Of a DNA stretch of 64,000 nucleotides, positions 10,440 to 23,000 are shown piece by piece. The position numbers were made by a program, and so were the translations under genes. Each line of letters starts with the position of its first letter. Position 1 is the stretch's first letter. The notes beneath the pieces are model-generated. The model did no database searches. It saw only the letters and a program-made list of their open reading frames with translations, and was not told the DNA's origin. Source of the stretch: Phoenix dactylifera (lineage: Eukaryota > Streptophyta > Magnoliopsida > Arecales > Arecaceae); the NCBI RefSeq assembly GCF_009389715.1, contig NC_052409.1, positions 2,148,001 through 2,212,000 of the forward strand, written 5' to 3'.

Positions 10440-13400
10440 AAGAAAGGGCATGAAGAGTGGACCATCCAAGGGTAAAGAGCCTCATCATGATACCGAGGTT
10501 CATAAGAAGAAACAAAACAAAGATAGATGCCATTTCTGCAAAAAATTGGGACACTATCAGAAGGACTGCCATAAACGCAAGGCATGGTTTGAAAAGAAAG
10601 GTAAGCCTTTGGCTTATGTATGTTTTGAATCAAACCTTACTGAAGTTCCTTCTAATACTTGGTGGTTTGACTCAGGTTCTAATGTTCATGTTTCTAATAC
10701 GATGCAGGGATTCCTTACAACCCAGATGCAAGATCCAAATGAAAGTTTTATCTTTTTGGGGAATGGGGTTAGAGTTCCTGTAACAGCTGTTGGAACCTAT
10801 TGTTTGCTTTTAAATACTGGTTGTCATTTAGATTTGCTTCAGACTCTTTATGTTCCTTCTATTTCTAGAAATTTAATTTCTGTTTCTAAACTTGATATTG
10901 AAGGATATTTCTTTAAAATTGGAAATGCTAGTTTGCGTCTTTTCAAAGACAATGTCTTTCTTGGTTCTGGTGTTTTGTGTGATGGATTATATAAAGTAAA
11001 TCTTGATAATCATTTTGCTGAAACTCTTATGACCTTGCATCATAATGTTGGAATTAAACGAAACCTGATAAATGAAAAATCTTCTAACTTGTGGCATAAA
11101 AGATTGGGTCATATATCCAAAGAAAGATTAGAGAGATTAGTAAAGGATGGAATTTTGTCAAACTTAGACTTTACTGATCTCGGTATGTGTGTAGACTGCA
11201 TTAAGGGAAAGCAAACCAAACACACAAAGAAAGTTGCCACAAGAAGTGAAGAACTTCTTGAAATTATCCATACAGACATTTGTGGGCCTTTTGACTCCCC
11301 ATCATTTGGTGGAGAGAAGTATTTTATCACCTTTATTGATGATTTTTCACGTTATGGTTATGTCTATTTGTTGCATGAAAAATCTCAGGCAGTGGATGTC
11401 CTAGAGGTATACATTACTGAGGTTGAAAGACAATTAGATAGAAAGGTGAAAATTGTCAGGTCTGATAGAGGTGGTGAATATTATGGTAGGTATGATGAAA
11501 CAGGACAACACCCTGGCCCATTTGCTAAACTCTTAGAAAAGCATGGCATACGTGCTCAATACACTATGCCGGGAACGCCACAGCAGAATGGAGTAGCTGA
11601 AAGGCGTAATCGTACTCTTATGGATATGGTTAGGAGTATGTTAAGTAATTTTCCGTTACCCATGTCGTTGTGGATGGAAGCCCTTAAGACCGCTGTATAC
11701 ATATTAAACCGGGTTCCTAGTAAGGCAGTTCCAAAAACTCCTTTTGAGTTATGGACAGGAAGGAAACCGAGTTTAAGACACCTGCATGTTTGGGGTTGTC
11801 CGGCGGAGGCCAGAATTTATAATCCACATGAAAAGAAATTGGATTTTAGAACGATTAGTGGATACTTTATAGGTTATCCCGAAAAATCCAAAGGGTATAG
11901 GATTTACTGTCCTAACCATAGTACAAGAATTATAGAGACCGGTAATGTCAAATTCATTGAGAATGGTGAAACCAGTGAGAGTGATAAACCACAAAATGTG
12001 AAAATTCAAGAAGTTAGGGTGCAAGTCCCTTTACCCATGACTTCTAAGAAAATTGTTGTTCCTACAGTTGTCACACAGTTTAATAACAATGAACAACAAA
12101 TTAATGATCAAACACTCCATAATGAAGTTATCACCACTGAACAAGTTGTAGAAGAACCACAAGGGATGACATTAAGGAGATCTCAAAGAGAAAGGAGATC
12201 TGCCATTCCGAATGATTATATGGTTTATCTACAAGAATTTGATTTTGATATAGGGACAAGAAAAGATCCGGTTTCTTTTAAACAAGCCATAGAAAGTATT
12301 GATTCTATTAAATGGATTGATGCCATGAAAGATGAGTTGAAATCAATGGATCAGAATGAAGTCTGGGATGTCGTTGATTTGCCCGAAGGTTGTAAGACAG
12401 TTGGGTGTAAGTGGGTCTTTAAGACCAAGCTCGACTCAAAGGGTAATGTTGAACGACATAAAGCCAGACTGGTGGCCAAAGGTTTCACTCAGAAAGGAGG
12501 CATTGATTATAAAGAGACCTTTTCTCCTGTATCTAAAAAGGACTCATTTAGAATTATTATGGCTTTGGTTGCACATTATGATTTAGAGTTGCACCAAATG
12601 GATGTAAAAACTGCTTTTCTGAATGGGAGTTTAGATGAAGAAGTCTATATGGACCAGCCCGAAGGTTTTCCATTAAAGGAAAAAGAACACATGGTTTGCA
12701 AATTAAAGAAGTCAATATATGGTCTTAAACAAGCTTCCCGACAATGGTATCGCAAGTTCAATGATACCATCATTTCCTTCGGTTTTAAGGAAAACACTGT
12801 TGATCGGTGTATATACCTGAAGGTCAGTGGGAGCAAGTTTATCTTTTTGGTCCTATATGTTGATGACATATTGCTTGCCAGTAGTGATCTTGGCTTATTG
12901 TATGAAACTAAGGTTTTTCTCTCAAAGAACTTTGAAATGAAAGATATGAATGAGGCAACCTACGTGATAGGCATTGAAATATTTCGTGATCGATCACGTG
13001 GATTGTTAGGGTTGTCTCAAAAGGCATATATAGACAGAGTTCTAGAGAGATTTGGTATGGAGAATTGTTCAGCCAGTGTTGTTCCAATTCAGAAAGGGGA
13101 TAAATTTAGTCTCATGCAATGCCCACAGAATGAATTGGAACGTAAGCAGATGGAAAATATACCTTATGCTTCTGCAGTTGGTAGCTTGATGTACGCTCAG
13201 ACCTGTACCAGACCGGACATCAGTTTTGCAGTTGGAATGCTAGGAAGATACCAAAGTAATCCAGGGATGGATCACTGGAAAGCTGCAAAGAAGGTGATGA
13301 GATACTTGCAAGGAACAAAGAATTACATGCTTACATATAGAAAGTCAGATAGCCTTGAGGTGATTGGCTATTCGGATTCAGACTTTGCTGGATGTGTGGA

Positions 13401-13836
13401 TAGTAGAAAGTCAACGTTTGGCTATTTGTTCCTATTAGCTGGAGGAGCAATCTCATGGAAAAGTGCCAAACAGACAAGCACTGCTTCGTCCACCATGGAA
13501 GCAGAATTTGTGGCATGCTTTGAGGCCACGGTTCATAGTTTGTGGCTGCGTAACTTTATCTCGGGACTTGGGGTTGTCGACTCTATTGCCAGGCCGCTGA
13601 GAATCTTTTGTGACAATACTGCAGCCGTCCATTTCTCCAGAAACGACAAATATTCTAATGGTGCCAAGCACATTGAGCTTAAATATTTTGTTGTCAAGGA
13701 GGAAGTTCAGAAACAAAATGTGTCTATAGAAAATATGAGGACAGAGCTCATGATTGCAGATCCTTTAACAAAAGGTTTACAACCGAAGACTTTTAAAGAG
13801 CATGTTGAAAGAATGGGTCTTAGTTGTAATCCATGA
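10440..13836 (+). CDS. copia pol region (protease, integrase, RT, RNase H)
   Basis: A long open block of about 1,128 codons. In order it has a CCHC zinc knuckle (C-x2-C-x4-H-x4-C), an aspartic protease motif [12 protein letters not shown], the GAG-pre-integrase segment with HKRLGHIS and CxxC, the integrase core (IHTDICGPF, then a [14 protein letters not shown] motif), the copia reverse transcriptase with YVDDILLA near 12855-12878, and RNase H with [20 protein letters not shown] near the end. Together these cut the polyprotein, copy the RNA into DNA and insert it. Integrase before RT identifies Ty1/copia. The block ends about 380 bp before the 3' LTR. Confidence 0.95.
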
Positions 13837-14207
13837 TATTAGTTGAGGATTGTATTATGTTTATTTCTTTGACACTTAGATATAATTGATTATGTTTCTG
13901 TTTTTCCTGTTCTTCAAATATATGTACATGTATGGGTTTGAATGTATGATTACAGGAATTGTCTTTGACAAAGACATAATGTTTGACCATTAAAGATACT
14001 TCTCATTTATGGACTATGGTTAAATAATTTGCTAGTGTTGTGGTACTTGGAAGGAACTGTGTCATTATATTGATGTGGAACCGCCTTGACTCGCATTAGT
14101 AAGTTGTTTAATTATGGTATTATGATGACCCAAGTGACTATATATGGATTAGAATGATGCGCGCCTAATGTTTATATCATTTCTAACTAAAGTATGGTCA
14201 TATGGGT

Positions 14208-14219
14208 CAAGTGGGAGAA
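14208..14219 (+). promoter_or_regulatory. copia polypurine tract
   Basis: CAAGTGGGAGAA directly abuts the 3' LTR, the expected place for plus-strand DNA priming. Confidence 0.85.
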
Positions 14220-14518
14220 TGTTGGGTTTTGACCCACATGACCACATCGTGGTCAGTTACAATCCCGTGAGAAGTGGACGCATTATCCTTGATGGTAGGA
14301 TAACATAACGGGTCTCACCCTCTGCCTAGTAAGTGAACACAGAAAAAGGACTCCATCGCCTGGGTGTTCGAACAGGGGCCAAGAGGGAGATACGAACAAA
14401 AGATTTGATCATCTGGAAGGAAAGGAAGCTTTAAGCAATCAGTCTATCAATGGATCCAGGTATGCTTTGCTTCTTAAAGTTTGGTTCTATTATGATCCTC
14501 TATAAAGATGTTTTTACA
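14220..14518 (+). repeat. copia 3' LTR
   Basis: Direct repeat of 7582-7880 with about one difference. It is followed immediately by the target duplication TCTGC. Confidence 0.96.
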
Positions 14519-14523
14519 TCTGC

Positions 14524-15224
14524 CACTAATCATCTGAATTCCTTGTTTGGCCATTTAAATAGCACATAATGCAATATTTTTTTAAAAGAAATTCAACTCT
14601 ATTTCGAGTACTATTATTTCGGCAAACATGTGACTGTGGAATCCTGATGAAGTATCTTCTTTGTTTCCTCAAAAGAATTACTTTTAATTTATCAATCACG
14701 AATATTGATTAGGACTACAATTCCTATGCTGTGACAACATTGTAGCAAATTACTAGTTACGCTCTGGAACAGCTGGGCCTTGAATCGGCTTGCAGCCCAC
14801 TAAACGTGTTTCGGACTGGGCCACTTAAATCCACTAGCTCTGGCCCAAAGCCCAGCGCCCTGGCTCTGTCTCATTTCTATCATGATAGACCGAAGCCCAC
14901 CCGTCCTTTTGGCCCGTACCTCAGCGACTTTTTAAGCGCTGGGCCGAGGACTGGATCGTTGGACCTCTATACATTGATCGCTGGATTTTGACAGGTGTAG
15001 TGCACGCGAACAGATGCCATTAATATTTTTATTTATTCCAAAAATACAGATTTTTAAGCTTTCTCTCATTTCTTTTTTTATCCTTCCCGAGGAATCGATC
15101 GCATCTTGTGCTGGATAATTACATGTACCGCAGATTCCTTGTTCATCCAGCCCATTCCTAGATCTAGTACGCGTCATAGGTCAGCACGTTTGAACAACTT
15201 CCGGAGGCATGGTAGGGCCCCACC
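14524..15224. other. intergenic DNA
   Basis: This stretch continues the DNA into which the copia element inserted. I see no gene. A run rich in GGCCCA/AGCCCA words (about 14770-14920) gives a small open frame without recognisable content. Confidence 0.5.
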
Positions 15225-15737
15225 CTTGGTCATTTTAAAGTAAACTTTGATGGTAGTATATCGGTGGATGGTGCTTTGAAAGGTATGGGCTTTATAATTA
15301 AAGACCGTTTTAGCAGACTGATTGCAGCTGGAGGTCGGCGCACTCCAGGTCTGTCCATTGTTGGAGCGGAGTTACGGATAGCCTGAAAAGACATCTCTTA
15401 TGCGAGGCACGAACTCGATGCCGATAAGGTATGCTTCAAGAGAGACTTCTCCACGGTGATTGACTGGATTCAGAGAGTGGATAGGTATAAAGATGGCCAC
15501 CCACTGATCCGCAAGACCCGTAAACTGGTCCGAGAGTTTGCTTCCTTCCAGACAGCACATGTGTTTCGGGAGGCAAATCACTTCATTTGTAACCCGACAC
15601 TCCGAAAAGTTCATCTGAACGACAACAACAGTTATATCCCCTTGATTGTATCTTTTACTTTCATTTGACTTGGCAGGATGTACTTACGTTAGAACCATAT
15701 AAAATGCTGTTTTTACCAAAAATAAAATAAAATAAAG
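15225..15737 (+). mobile_element. 5'-truncated LINE with RNase H domain
   Basis: One plus-strand frame reads through a plant LINE-type RNase H: NFDGSISVDGALKGMGF near the start, RLIAAGG, then GAEL, STVIDWIQRVD and the terminal HVFREANH. The first Asp, the Glu and a third Asp of the active site can be placed. One in-frame TGA stands where a Trp codon would be expected, before KDISYARHELDAD. The rest stays in frame to about 15600. The 3' end runs through GCTGTTTTTACC to an A-rich tail (AATAAAATAAAATAAAG, about 15720-15737). RT and endonuclease parts are absent. It is therefore a dead, 5'-truncated copy. No clear target duplication was found. Confidence 0.8.
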
Positions 15738-16127
15738 CAATTGAATTAAATCAAATAACATCTGTTGCCTACATGGGGAGGGGACGAAGGGTTTTACTCC
15801 TTTTCCTATAATTCTAAACTAGCCTACTCTTTTCTGCCGTTGAAACGATTTCAAATCACAGTCAAAATCCACGCTTAGTCGAGATAGATACTGTAAAGCA
15901 AACCACATTTTCGAATGTTTTATCACGAATTTTCATGACGGTGCACATTAAGCTAATAAAGCTCCATAAATCGTCATTACACAATAAAATATGCATGGCA
16001 ACGTGGAAGGCCACAAAGACTTCTCAACGGAAACAAGGTATAAGAAAACTCTCAAAAGAAAAAGAAGAAGAAGAAGAAAGAAAGAAAAAACAAAAGAAAG
16101 AGAGAAGAAATTAAGAATGGAACGAGC

Positions 16128-16352
16128 CTAGAACACCTTAGCGACGTCCTTCATAAGGCCAGGGTTGGCGCGGCAGAAGGCGGAGAACTCGCTGAAGTCG
16201 ATGTAGCCATCACCATCGGCGTCGATCTCCGCCATCATGCGATGGACGTCATCAGCGGAGGTGGAGCCGAGGGTGCGGAGGGCTTCCCCAAGCTCGGCCA
16301 ATGAGATCTTCCCGTCGCCGTTGGTGTCAAAGCGCTTGAACATCCTCTCCAT
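16128..16352 (-). CDS. polcalcin (two-EF-hand calcium-binding pollen protein)
   Basis: The minus-strand frame starting at the first in-frame ATG gives 74 residues. It has two canonical EF-hand loops, DTNGDGKISLAE and DADGDGYIDFSE, and the family tail ANPGLMKDVAKVF. Polcalcins are small intronless calmodulin-like proteins of about 78-84 residues that bind calcium in pollen, and many are cross-reactive allergens. The start is uncertain. Homology-like sequence (GGLTPE) continues in frame upstream without an ATG to a TAA at about 16425-16427. An ATG at 16370-16372 lies in another frame and gives only MGD before a stop. Either the short start is used, the true start was lost, or a one-base difference separates the upstream ATG from the frame. 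The 5'UTR is GA-rich; the 3' flank is purine-rich on the plus strand. Confidence 0.88.
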   Translation of the reverse strand: MERMFKRFDTNGDGKISLAELGEALRTLGSTSADDVHRMMAEIDADGDGYIDFSEFSAFCRANPGLMKDVAKVF

Positions 16353-16620
16353 CTCTGGTGTCAATCCCCCATCTTTGTTAGCCTTATCAGCGCTCTGGGA
16401 GTAACTTCTTTTTCTTTCTTCTCTTTATCTCTACGTGTGTGTTTGAGAGAGGAAGGGAAAGAGAGAGAGAGATGGGTGAAGAGGAGGTGGCGAGAAGGGT
16501 GTATGATCGAAGACGGGGAATGTACGAGAAATAGTTGGATCTTCCTTTGGAAGCGGGGATTTTTCTTTTGAACAGTAGATCTCTCTGTCTTCTCTTTAGA
16601 CCCAAAATGGATCATATTTT

Positions 16621-18361
16621 AGACCCAGTCACGGAACCGAAAAATTAGATCAGGCTATGCCTAAACAAGTTGGGTCATGAGTTAATCCGACTCATTCACA
16701 GTACCAGTTGACGGTGTTTTGAAACCATGCTCCTACTGACAATACCCTAGTCTCCGTCACAACTTCCGGGGCAGAATATTAGCCAAGTTAGGATGCACAA
16801 TTCTTGTGAAATTGTCATATGGAAAGGTATTAAAACTCATTTTAACTTATTGGACATGCTTGAACAAACCTACTGCATATTAATTCCTAGTTTTATTTAT
16901 TGAGATTTTAATTTTAAAAAGATTTAAATTTTTTCGTATCTTCTAAATTTTAGTTGGTTTAAATGATTTAATTTTTTTTTCTACGTTTTTTTTAGAAGAA
17001 TTGCGACTCTTTGAAAGAAAACTTTGGTTTCCAATAAGATGCAATGTTTATGAAATATTACGTATCTTTGAAAACCATCATGTCTTCTTAATCATCTGAC
17101 AGAGTTTATAGGTAGGCTTTACGTCCAGCATCTTAAATTACTCAATCCACTCTCCGCTTTATTTTCTCTGTTTCCTTTGCTTCCTAAGAGTGATTGAGAC
17201 AGAAAATACTTCTTTTCTTTTTTTTTTTGATTCTTCTATTTTTTTCTAGGCATTTGAAAGAATCAATCGGATAAAGTCTCCTAGCAATTATGCTTGTTAG
17301 AGGAGGATCAGGCTGAGCTGGATTGTTGCACCTGGAAGATGAGATATCTGCAGACCCGCATATACGAGGCAAATCACATTCTTAGAGCAGTGTGCATTAC
17401 GCTTCGATCTAGGCAAATTTTTTTCAATCTTCTAAATTTATTTTAGTAGGTTATTCTTTTATAACCCAGTTCTATAATAACAAAATAGCAATTTCTAGGT
17501 AATAGTTCTAACATTATTTACAAATCATGTTTTAAGCTTCGTCTATGAACAAGCCTATCATTTATGAATCATGCTTTAATCTTTCATTTGACTAACTCAA
17601 TAGCCTATTACTAAAGACTACCCTGAGCTGTTTTGAAACAGCTTGGTTCTTTTGCAACCTAGTAATCCTTAACTCTACTAAATCATACACCATAAACATG
17701 ATTATATGATTACTCAAAGACTTCCACTAACTACTAGTGTATACTAGGAGGATCAAATAAAACAATCCAAACGGCATCCTTTTTCTTCATCACCACATGA
17801 TAGAAAATAAATAGTCTTTGTCAACAGATTCCACCTGCCATTGATCCCCCTCTTTTTGGCGAAACATTGCTGGACTGTTCCACAAACGGGGCTGGTATTC
17901 AGAAATCGAAATTATGGGCAAAACAATCCTAAGTTCTGATGGATGATCAACAGATGACGCATAAAATTAGCTCGACACATCCTTGGAGGAGTAACATTTT
18001 GCTTCCCACATGCAATGACAGGAATTCTAGGCCTCTGAAATATTACTTCCATTCAAGAGCTTTATCTTCAATACTATAATAGGTTTCTTCTAAAACTCAT
18101 ATAGCAAGCTTCCCAGACTTTCCCAAGCGAAATCTTTTTACCTTACTTAACAAGGTCCTTGCATCACAATTGTAATTGAGTATATCTAATAATGCCTTTC
18201 TTTAACTGTCAGAGAGAAATCTAATATCGAACATTGTTTTTGTTCTTGACATTTTAAAAAACAAAGTAGATTCTTGTCATGATGCTAAAAGAGCTGCAAG
18301 CTGGTGATTATAGGCCTATAAAGAATAGCAACAGCGAAACTGCCATGTAGAGATTCCTCAT
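16621..18361. other. intergenic DNA and 3' flank of the DUF4050 gene
   Basis: There is no gene. Around 17240-17380 a plus-strand stretch (CGCATATACGAGGCAAATC) resembles the end of a LINE RNase H (IYEANH), but it is too short to call. The right part is presumably the 3'UTR of the minus-strand gene that begins translation to the right. Confidence 0.4.
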
Positions 18362-21300
18362 CTAATCATAGAGCCCTTCTTCATACCAGATATCCACTAA
18401 AAAATCTACCATTTCCTGCATAGTTGCTCGAAGTGATAAATTATCATGCATACAGTCAAAAAAGGATACATTTCCAACACCAAAGCACCTCCAAATTCAA
18501 AATGGAAAAGCTGCATAAATATAAAATACAAGTGCCATCACTTACAGATAATGGGATTGGCTGAGGAAAAGGTTGACCGACTGACAGTAAGTCCTCGTAC
18601 GTGGTGCACCAGCTAGAAGGGAAATTTAAGTTCGCACTGAATTAGCCAACAAAGAAATTAAATAAATGGTAACAGATAAGATCTTTCTTAGGATCACTGC
18701 CAATGACTTATGCATGAATTGTATGAGACCATAACAACCAGCAAGAAGCTTTTTCCCAACTATTCAACATCTTTGAACACCTATATAGAAATATAAGAAA
18801 ATAGGAACAGAAATCATTTTTTATAGGAAAATGAGGACTCGCTGCATGTTTTTCTGGTAATCTTATATTGCACAGAAACCCCATGATTTTCCATTTTATT
18901 TTTGATGAGGCCATGGATTTACTATTTTATAATTTGCGTTACTGTCTGGCATGGACAAGAATACTTAATACACAATGGAACCTTGTAAGTGCAGTAACAC
19001 TTGGATAGAGAACATCACTTGGCACTGACCGGCGGGAACCACCAGCAAGAATGCTCTCACCCACCCTTCCAAGTTAAGAGGTACCCTGTGGGCTTAGTTC
19101 TTAGTGCCAACAACAAATACTATGGCAAAGAAGTTAGGATTCATCAAAAGGTTTATCATTTCTTGTGAAGAAATTTAGTCGCTTAATAAATTTATGAAAG
19201 TATGTTACTTTGGAGTAAATCAACGAACATACTTTCATATCATCCAAGATGAAAGGATTCATTAACAATTTGTAATTCTTTTTTATTATGTTGAATGATC
19301 TCAAATACGCTATCATATTCTGAATATTGATAATGCTATATACAAATAGTTATATCAATAATTAGTGACTTTTATGAAAAAGAGCTCTCTTTTTTAGGAC
19401 ATATTTCAAACCTGTATGCTTTCAAGTTAAACAGCAAGAATGCTTGAAAGTCCAGTGCATTATGCATTTTGACCCCAAATACAAATGAAACGTGCTGTGC
19501 TTCCTAGAAAAAAAAGAAACAACTAGAAACCAACAGCAAATTATTCATAGTATCCTTAGCTCCACACTGGAATTGACAGCATATGCAGCTCTTAGTAGGA
19601 TGCATGGAGAAAAAAGAAGCATGTAACTTAAACCTTGGAATAAGGCAACTTTGTATTATTATTATTAATAAATGGGGAGACCTTGCACTATATTGAGCTT
19701 AAGAAACGATGTACTTCCTTAAAGCATTTCATCAGCCTCTTAAGACAAATTAAACAAGTTCAGTAATAAATTTTAATGTGATCCATGCACCATAAGAGAT
19801 GACATAATATATATTAAGTTTTATCCTTTCAGAATACACATACACATATAAATACAAATATATGTAGATTTTATAAACAGATATACTGTGACTTTGGCCA
19901 GAAGTAAGACTGTAGGCCTACAAGATATTTGCAGAATAGCAACAGAATAACAGATGATGCTAACACAACATAAGAAGATACTAACATACCAAAGAAGGTT
20001 ATAAAATTAAGGCATGTAGGGGAGTTCTATCAACCGACAGGAAGCAGGTGGGAAGAAAAATAAATAATGCTTTAATTATTACAAAATAATAGAAGCAAAA
20101 AAGCTTATATTGTTGGCTCAATCGAAGGAATTGAATTACAAGGCAAGCCATAAGTACCAATCTAGTTACTGAAAGAACAGAATATGAATGCAACCGATAT
20201 TCAAATAAGGTACCTTACCTTATTACAGGTTCTCTTGATCTTCTATGGGAATGTTTTGACCGGTCTCCAACCCATTCCCTTCTCATCTCATTCCAGGCTA
20301 TAGAAGCTACACAACAAAATAAGCAAATTCCCTTAACATTTGTCACAAAAGCATTTTGTACTTTTAAACCAAAGTACAGGAATAAAATAGAAATGGATAG
20401 CAAATGGCCGACAAAGTTAAAACTTTCTACCAATGTAAACATACTGAAACCAATGTAGGACCCAAGGAAGAAGACTGTCCGCTAAACTCATGATTGCTAC
20501 ATGATTTAAATTAATTTTTTCCCTCTTAATATTTCTTGTGTACTCTATATTTCACATAAGTTATAGAAATTTTTAATGGACTTGCCAATGAAAATTTTAG
20601 GAAATTGAAGTCTTGCTAATTCTTCATAATCTATAGACAAGCAATGAAAAATTTGGTAATCTGCTTCCTGCTTAGATTTTAACAATCAGTTTAAATCAAT
20701 CAATTCAAACATGTAAATATGTCTTCATTCCCCTTTTCACCCTTGTGGGTTTATCCAAACCTGGAGGACCGGCCAGAGTTTATTTTTTAAATTCATTTTA
20801 CGGGTGTTACAAAACCATGGTCAAGTCAATCTATCATGGATAAAGGTGAAAGATGTGCATAGCAAGAGAACTTTTGAGCAACTACAGGCTCTTCATTTCC
20901 ATCCTTTATAAAGCCTTGATATAGATTCTCTAAAGAAGAACAGCCAAGGATATGATTATGTAAGAAGCAACATTAAAGAGGTGGCTACCATGTGTAGGAT
21001 TAAATTGAAACTATAATTATAAATCAATTGAGGATTAAACTAAATAATGTAAAAGCTAAAAGAAAGTAAATTATGAATCAATAGACTGATCCAACAAGAT
21101 GAATGGGCATTCCTTTAGGATGTCTTGGAACTTAAATTATATGGTGTGTAGCACAAAGTAGTGAAGCATTAGAGTTATATGCAATAATTTATAATGTATC
21201 ATGCTCAAAATCTATATCACATTTCAATAAAAACTGACCTTGGTTGATAAATGAAGAGTTATTCCCATTTTCCTCTGAAAATCTCTTTTCTTCACCTACA

Positions 21301-21711
21301 GAAGCAGGACTTGAAGACAGATGCGCTTCAGGGGAGTGAAAATTGCTGGTATTATTTTCCATTTTGTCTGGACTTGATGACCATAACCTTTTTCTATAGA
21401 TTGATGAGCAGCCTAAGTTCCACTCTTGATGGACGTTCAATGCTCTGTCTGTTGATTCGCTTTTGGCTAGACCTCCCAAACAACAACTGTTCTGTATAAT
21501 GATTGACAAAATTGAGCTGGTGCGGTTGGTAGAATGAGTACATACACTAAAATCTCATTACAATTTTAATATCTATGAAACAACAGGACATGCACAAACA
21601 GACAAGCATAAGCACAAGAGAATTGCTTTAAAAAGGAAGAAAGGGTGTGTGTGTGAAAGCAGCTTTGTGACAATAAGCACCTACCCCATATAAACCCGGT
21701 GGACTATCCAT
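18362..21711 (-). CDS. DUF4050 protein, five coding exons
   Basis: Coding exons read on the minus strand: 21711-21685 (ATG, MDSPPGLYG), 21491-21239, 20306-20219, 18612-18546 and 18415-18362 (TAG). All junctions are GT-AG and the phases close (0, 1, 0 with a split Ser codon in between), giving 162 residues. The N-terminal half (NSCCLGGLAKSES) is low in structure and Ser-rich. The C-terminal half carries the plant DUF4050 signature: AWNEMRREWVGD, SWCTTYEDLL, PFPQPIPLSEMVDFLVDIW and the terminal EEGLYD. The biochemical function of this conserved plant family is unknown. The first coding exon is only 27 nt and its acceptor AG directly precedes the ATG. This exon is the least certain part; the other four are strongly supported by family motifs. 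Confidence 0.87.
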
Positions 21712-22682
21712 CTAACATCACACAGTAAGCCTGCGTAACAGGTCAAGTAGCAGTACATGGAATGAGCTTCTCACTTCGAATCAGTACCAAAGTCCCAATG
21801 TCATCTTCTTGTTCACCAATGTCAGCATCAAAGTCCCAAACTCTTCTTATAGTTTCTTAACTTCTTAAGCAAATGTTTACACCCATTAAGGATCAGAAAG
21901 GATAACTAAATTAAAGAAGGTGGATGCCACAGAGATGCAATCTGTAAGTAGTATGCAATCATAAAAGCTTAAATGAAAAGGTTACAAAATAGCCAATAAA
22001 CCAGCTTTACAAATATAAGAATGTCACCCAGCAAAACTAACTCATGAGCATAATAAGAGCACTGCATGCACAAAGCTAAGTCCTGATAAAACTCAGAAGA
22101 ACAGAAATCAAAATTAGTAGCTTATAACAAGGTTAAGGGTAGTACTAATAACAGCATAAAAAGGAGCCAATTTGAACTCTTTGGCCACATACAGCATAAG
22201 CCAGAGATTACTCCTTAAAGAGGGGGATAACATTGATTTAAAATATCCAAAACTATTAAAAGATCAAACAGAAGTGCCAAAATCAACTTAAATGGGGGTA
22301 GTGGATTTCATGACATTTTGCACTTTGCAAGTCTTAGACTTGGATTAGAATTATTTCATAAGTACGAGACACAAAACCAACCCCAAATAGATAGCAGAAG
22401 GCAGTTTATTTTTATGATTAACATTCACATCAGCGCGTTTACCTTGTACTTTATGTATCAAGGATCATATTATGTCGGATAGCCTATACTTTCATTACAT
22501 ATCAAGGTGAATTATGGAGTTAACCAGAGACAGGCTCCCTGGCAGTTGCTAGATTGAAATTTTATTTATTAGTTTCTGCTATCACCGTCATTATTGTTCC
22601 TTCAATTGTTGTATTCAGTTGCATTGGGCATTTTATGCTCACATGTCTTACATCTTGCCACAGTTCACAACAAAAACATTTA

Positions 22683-23000
22683 GGGTCTGTTTGGATGCTC
22701 ACACAGGCTATTCAATGAATATTCTTTATATAGTTGGAGAAAAATATTTGCGATGGGAACAAAGAATTTTTTTTTTTAAAATACAGAAACCTTAGGATCT
22801 AAAAATTCCTGAAGGAGCCAGATATGGTAGATCACCTTTTAGATGGAATAAGTAGTCCCAATCTTTTGAAGGAATTGTGTGCTTAGGAGAGCTTTCAATC
22901 TCAATGATTCTTCCTCTACGGTTTCTATCTCCTCATATGAAATTCTGATAAGGACCTTATCCAAAGCATAGGTTATTTGGGCATCCAACCACACCCCCCC
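22683..23000. mobile_element. Tourist-like MITE (PIF/Harbinger type)
   Basis: The 318-bp element begins GGGTCTGTTTGGATGC and ends GCATCCAACCACACCCCCC, which are imperfect terminal inverted repeats. It is flanked by TTA at 22680-22682 and 23001-23003. A 3-bp TTA/TAA duplication and GG-starting ends are typical of Tourist MITEs. It has no coding capacity. Confidence 0.75.

Larger units (their letters stand above)
7577..14523 (+). mobile_element. Ty1/copia LTR retrotransposon, nearly whole and young
   Basis: The element is 6.94 kb with 299-bp LTRs (7582-7880 and 14220-14518) that begin TGTTGG and end TTTACA. It is flanked by the 5-bp target duplication TCTGC at 7577-7581 and 14519-14523. The tRNA-Met primer site TGGTATCAGAGC lies just inside the 5' LTR, and the purine tract CAAGTGGGAGAA just before the 3' LTR. 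The internal order is leader, gag, protease, integrase, reverse transcriptase, RNase H, which is the copia order. The LTRs differ at about one base in 299, so the insertion is recent. It looks nearly whole, with about one break in its coding region. The leader of almost 1.9 kb is unusually long. Confidence 0.97.

Noticed and set aside
16361-16615. 84-residue frame upstream of the polcalcin
   Set aside because: This is the GA-rich 5'UTR region read in another frame; it ends MGD just before the polcalcin frame.
19021-19093. 5S rRNA-like fragment
   Set aside because: Only a few words resemble 5S RNA and the internal control region is not present.
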